From assembly GCA_015680685.1 (NCBI GenBank), contig MNCI01000851.1:15877-52152 (forward strand): a stretch of DNA of 36,276 bases, in the 5' to 3' direction. The position numbers and the translations under genes were made by a program. The notes below the pieces were generated by a model. It was not told the origin of the DNA. It saw only the letters and a program-made list of their open reading frames with translations, and did not search any database. This DNA is from Gnetum montanum. Its lineage: Eukaryota > Streptophyta > Gnetopsida > Gnetales > Gnetaceae. Positions 28,500 to 36,276 of the stretch are shown piece by piece. Positions within the stretch are counted from its first letter, which is position 1. The number at the start of each line of letters is the position of its first letter.

Positions 28500-29108
28500 A
28501 ATAGAAGAAGAGGCCTTACTATATCCATTGTGCTTGTCGAAGCATTGTGGAACCTCAACTGAATTACATCACCACTAAAAAGGAGCTGATGTCCATTGTT
28601 TTTGCACGACAAAAATTTTGACATTATGTTATGGGATGCAAAATCTTCGTCTACATCGATTATATCCCAATTCCATTCCTCATGATGAATTAGATGTTAG
28701 TCCTTGTGTGATCCGATGGCTAGTTCTCTTACAAGAATTTGATCTTTACATAATTAATCATAAGGGAGCTAAGAACATGGTGGTAGATCATCTATCACAG
28801 TTATGAATTGGTAACAAGGAAGAAGATGCACTTCTCAATGACCTTTCTGATGATCATATTTATAAGGTCCATTCAGCTTGAAGAGTGGATGTGAATGTCC
28901 ATAGTTTGTGAACATTCTTAACTACCTAGTGGCCTAGAAGCTTCATCTTGGGTGAGAAAAATGCAAGATTTAATAATTTTAGCACTGGTTGAGGCCTTAC
29001 CTAATTGTTAAAGAGCATCTCTATAACAGATGCCATGATGATCTCATAAAATGATGTGTTTTTGAAGATAGCCAAGGTGCGATCTTGGCTCATGTGCACC
29101 ATGGTGTA
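28500..29108 (+). pseudogene. RNase H and integrase fragment of a degraded gypsy element
   Basis: This is plus-strand pol sequence related to element A. RNase H landmarks appear in several frames: T-T-K-K-E-L-M-S-I-V-F-A, H-Y-V-M-G-C-K-I-F-V, then V-I-R-W-L-V-L-L-Q-E-F-D and N-H-K-G-A-K-N-M-V-V-D-H-L-S-Q-L at 28700-28806. Integrase zinc-module-like sequence (L-Y-N-R-C-H-D-D-L, I-L-A-H-V-H-H-G) follows at about 29015-29105 and stops where LTR E begins. Frameshifts and stops are frequent, so this is an old copy later hit by E. Confidence 0.8.
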
Positions 29109-29948
29109 TGATGAGCGGAGAGTACCCCTTATGCCCAACCATATGAATCACAAGTGTTCACACATGATCCGATCGAATTCCATGAATAGGTTTAGTTGGG
29201 GTATCTAAATCGTTATGTCTTGATCATAGTTCACTATTTTTCCACTTGGACTAGTGGTAGCTTTGTCACATATGGTTTAGTCCAAAGTGAGGCATATGAT
29301 AATTGATGTTGCTTTGGCCTTGGGCTACTCTTAACGATAATAAGGAAATCAATTATTTAACTAATTAACAATGGAAAGTAAAGTCTAAACTAGCCTATGT
29401 GCGATGAGTATTCATTCATAACCTACTGTACATGCCTTGGACTTTGTGTAACTACCACTGGGGTTACCAAGCATACAGTTATTAGGCATACCAAATGATA
29501 ACACTATTGGGTTACTAAGTAATTGCACTTAAGTGCTCGTGATTAGTCGTACTCATTTTGCTTAATGATAGAAACAATAAAGAGCAATAAATGATAAACA
29601 TTAATTAAGGAAAATAGTAAGCATTTAAGTAATTAACAATAATAAAGCTAAGTGGATGTTGTAATGATGGAAGTAATCTTGATCTTTATTGTTGAACATG
29701 TAATGTGTCCAAGTATGTCACACTCGAATAAGGATGTTGTACAATCACTTAACATCACATTGCAGACATACACTAAAAACAAGCTAACAAAACTTTTCTA
29801 TGTCCCTGTCTACAATCTATATCTCTCTACCTACAAACCGTGCACCTAAGTGTTGTATTTATAGGCTAGCATGGATGAGGTGATATTGGATCCTCGACAT
29901 CAGAGGTTGTGCCTTGATATTGGAGCCCTACCAAAACATGACTCATCA
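29109..29948 (-). repeat. 3' LTR of element E
   Basis: An 840-bp LTR which, read on the minus strand, starts TGATGAGTCATG at 29948 and ends CTCATCA at 29109. It is the same subfamily as the LTR of D: both U3s start TGATGAG..ATGTTTTG..TAGGGC, then have GATATC-like motifs and CCTATAAATAC. The target duplication cannot be tested because the partner LTR is not present (left flank GTGTA). Confidence 0.88.
29856..29863 (-). promoter_or_regulatory. TATA box of element E LTR
   Basis: The plus strand reads TATTTATAGGC, giving GCCTATAAATA on the minus strand, as in the other LTRs. Confidence 0.65.
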
Positions 29949-30191
29949 TACCCCAACGACTAAAAGAAAACTTATCCTTGAGTTATACAAAATGAGGAAC
30001 AAGTTCTTTACAAAATATTAGGAAGGTATGGGATTATTGACTAACTTTTATAGACACATAAATTGACACTTTCATGCCACAGTGGTGTTTGACAAAAATT
30101 AACACAACACGACAAAACAAAAAAATTGGGGAAGCTATGTAGTTCCCGGAGGCGGTGGCTCTTCCATTGGCCGCTTCCCCTTGTCGTCAAG
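29949..30191 (-). mobile_element. 3' interior of element E with the tail of the 3' ORF
   Basis: The 243 bp directly upstream (minus strand) of LTR E. They include the polypurine tract TGGGGTA at 29949-29955 and a decayed copy of the pre-tract hairpin. They also include the end of a reading frame, D-K-G-K-R-P-M-E-E-P-P-P-P-G-T-T-stop at 30185-30135, matching the C-terminus of the 3' ORF of element C. The element is cut off at 30191 by the LTR of D. Confidence 0.78.
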
Positions 30192-31079
30192 TGATGAGTT
30201 ATGTTTTGTAGGGCCACAATATCAAATATCTGATATCGAGGCAACAATGTCAAGTATTTGATATTGGGGCACAACCTCTGATGTTGGGCATCCGATATCT
30301 CTCCTCTTGTGCTTGCCTATAAATACCACACTTGGGTGCAAGGTTGGGATATAGATTTTAGATAGCTTTTTCATAGATTTCAAAGTAGTCAAATTTTTGT
30401 TAGTTTGTTTCCTATTGCATACTTGCAGTGTGATTTTAAGTGATTGTATGACATCCTTCTTCGAGTGTGACATACTTGGATGTGTTACATGATCATCAAT
30501 AAATATGAAGATTACTTTCATCATTGCAACATCCACGTAGATTTATTATTGCTTTTAATTGTTTAATTGTTTATTTTTTTCCTTAGTTAATGTTTTCATT
30601 TATTGCTCTGTATTATTCTTGTCATTAAGCATAATGAGTATGACTAATTGTGAGCGCTTTCGTGTAATTACTTGGTAACCCAAAAGTGTATTGTTTGGTA
30701 AGCCTAGTGACGTACACTTGGTAATCCCAGTGGTAGTTATGTGAAGTCCAAGGTGTGTGTGGATGGTTAGGAATGGATACTCATCACACGTAGGCTAGTT
30801 TAGATTTTACTTTCCACTATCAATTAGCTTAATTAATCAATCTCTTTATTATCATTATGAGTAACTTAGGGCCAAACAACATCAATCATCATATGCCTCA
30901 CTTTGGACTAAACCATGCGTGAAAAAGCTACCACTAGTCCAAGTGGGAAGACAACGAACTACAATCAAGGCATAATGATTTAGATGCACAACTAATCCCA
31001 TCCATGGAATTTGACTGGATCGTGTGTGAACGGTTGTGATTCATATGGTTGGACGTAGGGCTACCTCGCTGCTCATCAT
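30192..31079 (+). repeat. 5' LTR of element D
   Basis: An 888-bp LTR, TGATGAG..CTCATCA, followed directly by the primer site. U3 has several GATATC-like motifs (30225-30300). TATAAATA at 30318-30325 is the core promoter. Confidence 0.92.
30318..30325 (+). promoter_or_regulatory. TATA box of element D LTR
   Basis: GCCTATAAATACCACAC, 127 bp into the LTR. U3 is longer than in A and B because of additional GATATC-like units. Confidence 0.7.
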
Positions 31080-31099
31080 TGGCATCATTACAGGGGATG
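31080..31099 (+). other. Primer-binding site of element D
   Basis: TTGGCATCATTACAGGGGAT directly after the LTR. It aligns with the tRNA-Asp-complementary sites of A and C, with transitions and one further change. Confidence 0.7.
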
Positions 31100-31204
31100 G
31101 CGCTAGTTATCTAGATTAGTTATATTATACATTATCATTGTAAATGCATTAATGATATATTTTTTAAAAAAATATTAGATCACACACATCATTAACTAAA
31201 AACA

Positions 31205-33634
31205 ATGTCTCTTTCACAAGGAAGTGATATTGCATTGTATGGCGAGAACATTCATTGGAGAATTAACGAAATATATGTTAAGAAAAATTGGAGTGACCAA
31301 CTTTATGCAAGGGTTTCATATGTTCATGACCACCTTGATGACACTCAAAGGCTACATTCACCTAAGACAGACAACCCTAGAGGAGGTGAAGTAAGTTCTG
31401 GAATAGGAGAGGCCTCAAGGCCTAGGACCTCCTCAAAACCTAGAAAAGATAAATCAAGGAACCCTAGGAAACATCATAAAAGCCATTGCAATCCTTTCAA
31501 TTCCTCATCTTTTGCTTCCTCTTCAACATCTAGTTCTAATGAAGATGAATGTAGGTATAGAGACTAAGCTCATCATTGGTATCAAAATAAAAATAAAAAT
31601 AGGAACCAAAACCATGGGAAAAATCGAAGATGTCAAAATGAACATAGACAAAATTGTTATAATCAAATGAATAGAGATAGAAGTTTCCATCATGACATGT
31701 TTGATGATGATAAATCCTTGTTGTCCATTAAGAGCCTGATGCAGATCACAGAGGCAATTAAGATACCCCACAAGCATCATAGGGAAAGTTGCCTACCTAG
31801 GCTTGATATGAATAATATCCCTAAATTTGTGAGAGGCTATGATTCAGATCCACAACATCATTTACAAGCCTTCCATGATGCTTGTGTCTCATACAACATT
31901 GAAAGTGGGTGGCAAAAGCTTAAGCTCTTTCCTAGGACAATAATCAATATAGCTGAAGTGTGGTATAGAATATTGAAACCAAATTCAATTCGACGGTGGT
32001 CCACATTGTTTGAACTCTTCAATGAGAAATACCAAACATATGCAAGGATGTCCAACCTGAGGAGATAGATTCAAGGATGGAGACAAGAACAACATGAACC
32101 CTTGGACATGGCCTTGGATAGATATTATTCTCTATTGAATAGATGCTTAGGCCATGGTTTCTCTAAGGAAGAGCAACTTTTACACATCATAGTTGGGCTT
32201 TGTAATGAAACAAGGGAGACCCTTGGGATGTATGCTCTAGGTCAATTATACAAGATATGAACCCATCAAATTTGAGAACTAATCGAGCGTGTGGCAAAAG
32301 AAGAAGGAGATCTATGCAAATGAGAGAATGTTAAGAAATATCACTAGGATCCAACTCTTCAAAAGAAGACAGCCCATATCTATGGTAAGGAGAAAGAGGT
32401 AGCTCTTGATAAGGTGATTCCACAACAAACCTTGTTAATACAAAAGTCTATTGATGAACCAAAAACAAAGTTTGATAGGATGTTGGAGTGGATAAATGAG
32501 AAAGTTATAACTTTCATAGAAGTCATAGAGGGGAAGGTAACATAAAACGAATTAAGTAATTACAATAAATGGAGGAAGAAGAACCAAGAAAAAGCTAAGA
32601 ACACTTATCGATAGATAGGGAAAATGGTTGAAGAAAATGAGGCTATAGACTCAACCACAGATGAAGATGATAGATGTGACATTTGCATATATGATCACCA
32701 AAAGGGCCATTGCCAAATCATGTTGCATCTACATGATTATTGGGATTTTGCATCAAATCCCAAGTTCATACAGAAGCACATGCCTAGGAAATTACCTTTT
32801 CCACAAGGTAATTATAGAAAGTCCTACAACCAATTGTACTATCCTAGGGGGTCTTATTACCAGCCTCAACACTATCATCCAATGTAGTGGAAAAACCCAT
32901 AGTCGTGAGGGAGGCCATCACCAAACCAACCCTACCCTTACTATAAACCGAAACCATACAAATATTATGTTTAACAAACTATTTCTCCAACTAGTTCTAC
33001 ATTTTCTACTTCAAATTGCTACTATCACTTTCCTAAGTATCATCAACCCATGACATCTCCTAAAGGATCACCACCTTGCACCTCCTACCCTCCATCCTAT
33101 CCTTGATATTCTCATGCTCCACCCTAGCACATGCCACTACTGACAACATAGGAAGGTTTGGCACCACAACATCAACAAATGAATGCCACTTGTGTTGTGA
33201 ATATGCATAGACATGTTGATACCAGTAGGTTCCCACCATAACCTTGGAAATGTCCCTTCTTTAGGATAGCTCCCATGTGTAAATGCAAGACTCACGGATC
33301 TACTACATCATCCAAACTAGCACAAGGTCAATCAAGTGTAATGTATTTCCTTTCACAACCAACTTCCTCTAAATCCATGCAAGGGCCATCATCCATCGTT
33401 ACTTCAACACCCAATAGAAGCAATGAATCTAGCATTATGGAGAGACAAACAAATCCATGCATATCAAATCATGATCAAGGGTGTAATAGTGGGTTAGACA
33501 ACTACAACATTGACATCACGCATACTTTGATCCACCATACATTTAACAACCAAGTATGTGAACAACAACTTATCTACGTAGCCACCACTAATCACAGAGA
33601 CACCCAATGGCTTGGAAATGAAAGGTTAACATAG
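31205..33634 (+). pseudogene. gag of element D (one frame with internal stops)
   Basis: Gag opens M-S-L-S-Q-G-S-D at 31205, and the same frame can be followed to 33634 (810 codons) with many stops but no net frameshift. In order it shows a Ser/Lys/His-rich basic N-terminal part, then the gag core at about 31800-32065 (R-L-D-M-N-N-I-P-K-F, D-P-Q-H-H-L-Q-A-F-H-D-A-C, L-K-L-F-P, W-Y-R-I-L, F-N-E-K-Y-Q). A helical-looking acidic/basic stretch with V-A-K-E-E-G-D follows. Next is T-D-E-D-D-R-C-D-I-C near 32660-32690, and a Pro/Tyr/Gln/His-rich C-terminal part ending near N-Q-V-C-E-Q-Q. This is the least rearranged Gag in the window. The function of the C-terminal third is unknown. Confidence 0.85.
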
Positions 33635-35699
33635 TTTTACAAATGCATGGAGCCCACCTACCCACTTGTTAATTCTTATCATAGTCAAACACTTAGTCAT
33701 GGGAGAAACACCCCCTTCTAACATTCCTAATTAATAGGTGTTTTTCATCTTCTTTGTTTTAAATTTTTTTTATCATTTTCTTATTTCTTGATACAAATTT
33801 TTCCTATCCTTTTCAACTTTTTCCACATTTTATTTTCATTTTTCTTGTCAGTCATCTTGCTTGTAAATAAAATGATCATGTAGCCCATTGAGGTGAGGTT
33901 TTCTCTATGTTATTAAGTCATAAGGAATTGATTATTTGGATAGTGAGGCCACGCCATCCATCCAACCATCCCATTAATAAGAGGTCCTTACCCTAGTCAT
34001 AATGATATTCTTTCCATCATCAAACTAACAATAAATTCGTAATCATTATGCCTAGATAGAAAAGTGATGAACCAAGGGGGAAATGTGAAGGGTGTGAAAT
34101 CAAGGGGATTTGTGGATTTTCTTTGACCACTTCTGTATGTTTTATCATGTTGCTAAGGTTGTAATTATATCCTTGTAGATCTAACAAAAAATGGAAGTAA
34201 GAGTAAAATAAAAGGGCATTGAATAAATTTCTAAGGGTCCCACTGGAAAAACATGTTACCCATGCTTGAAGGTTGGCAACTTCCTAGATTTCCAAAAAAA
34301 AGAAGTACAAATTACCATGAATAAGCTCCTCTCTTGGACAAAACACTAAGTGATGCTACTCCTTGCAACTGTGGTAGTCCTATGATTGTCAAATAAAGTG
34401 GTGAAACAATGCAATGTCACTAGAAGGTGGTTTGGACTTGGTTTGAATCTTGGGTAGAAGGGCTATTGATTATTTAACCATTAATAACACACAAGGATTC
34501 ATTATGTCTATGGTAAGGCACCTCATGTCCTAATTCTTGCAATCCTTTCTAAAATCCACCTCAGCTCACTGTCTGTATGATCCTAACTTATGGTTTTTTG
34601 TAGCATAGAGTTATTTTCTCAAATTGGTGCTTTTAACATGTGTGTTTTGTTTCACAGGTATGCATTGCATTTAACCCCTTTGGTGTCTATGAACATTTTT
34701 AGGTGTGGTTATACAAGGGCATTATGGGCTGGAGCCTGCTTTGGGAAGGATCCACTTGTATAATTGTTGTAACTTGTACTTGTTCAACACAATCGCATCA
34801 TCTTAAACCTTCCAAGTACCTAAAATAATAAACTCAACACCTTTCCTTATCATATAATTGATTCGTTCCACACCATAAATCTAATACCCCTTTTCTTACA
34901 TCTTCCAAAGCTTTTAATGCGTGTGATTCTGTCTTCTAACACTTCCAATGCCTACATATAAATTCTCACTTACCCTAGAACTTTGGAATTGATCTAAAAA
35001 CCTTCCATCTATCACCAAGCTTTATTGTCCATGCTAAGTACCCTCATTAAATGCAAAATCAAGCACCCTGATGTTGACTACTCGATATCAGGTCAAACTC
35101 TACATTGGATACTGAATATCAAGTCCATAAAAGCTATATATAGGATCCCCATGGTGCTCCAAAATCCATTCTCATCATTTGCAGCTAGGGAAATTTTTGA
35201 ATGTTTCTCTCATGACTAAGAGCTCCATGTAATCAACTTCCACTCACTTGTGATATTTTGCTCCATATTGCTTCAATTTTTATGGTTTTTGAACCTATTT
35301 GAACTTAGATTATTCAATTTAGTTGGGGGAGGGTGCTTGCATGGAAAACTTGCATCAATTTTTCAAAATTTGCTATCACCCAGAAGGTATTACAAGGGTA
35401 ATAATGTTAAAAACCTTAAGTGTTTTAATAAAAAATCAATCATATTAATGTCAAAAACTCTAATTCTCTCACCCAAGGGATCATAACCATCATTATAAGC
35501 CATACATAAGGACAAAGAAACCAATTGTGAAGGATCATAAAAGAAGATTAACACTTTTTGGGAATTTTTATGAAAATTTTTCTAACTTTGCAATCATATG
35601 AGCTAAAGAACTTAATGGAACTAAGGTCATGAGTAAGGTGTAAACTTGTTAATGATAATAGAAACACCTTAGTAACATCAAAACCTTAATTGATTATAG
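33635..35699 (+). other. Non-coding 3' region of element D
   Basis: About 2 kb without a supported gene. It holds the shared blocks CCACTGGAAAAACATGTTAC at about 34241-34260, followed by CCATGCTTGAAGG, and the GC-rich block GGAGCCTGCTTTGGGAAGGA at 34731-34750. GATATC-like motifs and TATATATAGG near 35080-35145 look like LTR U3, but no LTR ends are found, and the surrounding sequence continues to align in order with element C, so I do not call an LTR here. Confidence 0.5.
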
Positions 35700-35855
35700 A
35701 TGGCCCCAAAAAGAGGAGGAGAAGAAGGACCTTCACAAGGTGCAGCCAAATGCCCAAGAGGTGGCAGAGGCCAACTAGGAGAGCAAAGCCCACCAACTAA
35801 ACATGAGGAGTAGGAGGCCCAATTATTTAGCATTTATCAAGAGGCTCCTGCTATA
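35700..35855 (+). pseudogene. Start of the 3' ORF of element D
   Basis: An ATG after GATTATAG opens M-A-P-K-R-G-G-E-E-G-P-S-Q-G-A, matching the 3' ORF of element C. An in-frame TAG interrupts it 38 codons in. The similarity fades near 35855, before the expected P-M-E-E-P-P-P-P end. Confidence 0.6.
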
Positions 35856-35929
35856 CAATAGTTGGTCGAAGGAGAGGCCATAGAAGCACAAGCCCCAATG
35901 CAAGGACAATGCCTCACATTGTCCCAAGA

Positions 35930-36276
35930 ATGCCTTGAAGCAAAAGAGCCATCTCATGGTCCAAGAAGGCATTGCATTGGAGCACAAAATTTCGTAGGAA
36001 GGGATTGAGGTAGACCCTGAAATATAAGGGTCATCCAAGGAATTACTCGCCAACCAGAAACTATAAAAGATGTTCAATCATTCCTTGGACACATTGATTA
36101 CTATTGGCAATTCATAAAGAATTTCTCTAAGATTGTCAAATCGATCGAGCTAACAAAGAAAGATGCTCCATTCACCTTGACCAAGGAATGTGAAAATGCA
36201 TTCTAGAGCCTCAAGCAGAAGCTCGTAGAAACTCTAATTCTATGAGCACCTAACTGGTTCAGACCATTTTATATCA
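35930..36276 (+). pseudogene. Reverse transcriptase/RNase H connection fragment at the window end
   Basis: This sequence is related to element A near 7030-6750. It shows S-H-L-M-V-Q-E-G-I-A, G-I-E-V-D-P-E, then after a frame change V-I-Q-G-I-T-R-Q-P-E-T, S-F-L-G-H-I-D-Y-Y-W-Q-F-I-K-N-F-S-K-I-V and E-C-E-N-A-F, the usual gypsy RT thumb and connection motifs. Stops and one frameshift show it is non-functional. It runs off the window, so whether it belongs to D or to a separate element cannot be decided. Confidence 0.82.

Larger units (their letters stand above)
30192..35855 (+). mobile_element. 5' part of gag-type LTR retrotransposon D
   Basis: A plus-strand element with a 5' LTR (30192-31079), primer site, gag, a non-coding region with two blocks shared with A/C, and the start of the M-A-P-K-R 3' ORF at 35700. 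No pol lies between gag and the 3' ORF, the same plan as element C, so it looks non-autonomous. Similarity to C stops near 35855, and no polypurine tract or 3' LTR follows in the window; sequence related to pol begins instead. It abuts the 3' interior of E in the opposite orientation and may have inserted into it, but the second target duplication would lie outside the window (left flank TCAAG). Confidence 0.82.

Noticed and set aside
35080-35220. LTR-like U3 (GATATC motifs plus TATATATA) inside element D
   Set aside because: No TGATGAG or CTCATCA ends nearby, and the sequence before and after continues to align with element C in order.

Overview
The window looks like nuclear DNA of a seed plant with a large, repeat-rich genome. 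One plant-specific gene can be recognised with confidence: a MINI ZINC FINGER (MIF) type gene at 24563-25144. The rest is mostly LTR retrotransposon sequence of the Ty3/gypsy superfamily (Athila/Tat-like, non-chromoviral), plus AT-rich intergenic DNA and one run of undetermined bases (12366-12860). Low gene density, old nested elements and heavy C-to-T/G-to-A decay would suit a gymnosperm or another large plant genome, but the species cannot be named from the sequence.

Layout. 1-1675 is the 3' end of a plus-strand element (B) with its LTR. 1862-12088 is a complete minus-strand element (A), with LTRs TGATGAG...CTCATCA, a perfect 5-bp target duplication GTAGT, a tRNA-Asp-like primer site, a polypurine tract and degenerate gag, protease, RT, RNase H and integrase. 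12094-15020 is non-coding DNA with the assembly gap. 15026-20418 is a complete minus-strand element (C) with target duplication CATTA. It carries gag and a short 3' ORF but no pol, so it is non-autonomous. 21066-22059 is a solo LTR with target duplication ATAAA and a chimeric interior. 22741-23137 is a four-copy minisatellite. 23138-25200 holds the MIF gene, a probable 5'-UTR intron and a possible opposite-strand exon. 25145-28499 shows no recognisable gene. 28500-29108 is a pol fragment, interrupted by a minus-strand LTR end (E, 29109-30191). That abuts a plus-strand gag element (D, from 30192), which joins another pol fragment running off the window end.

How the parts relate. All LTRs share the same ends, a U3 rich in GATATC motifs just upstream of TATAAATA, and the same PBS and PPT context, so they form one superfamily. 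A-like elements encode (now broken) pol. C keeps only gag and a 3' ORF and would have depended on enzymes from A-like relatives. The least described item is a 146-codon 3' ORF in C, starting M-A-P-K-R after an AG acceptor and ending P-M-E-E-P-P-P-P-x-T-x-stop. Its two ends are found again in D and E. It sits where Athila elements carry an env-like ORF, but no envelope features are visible.
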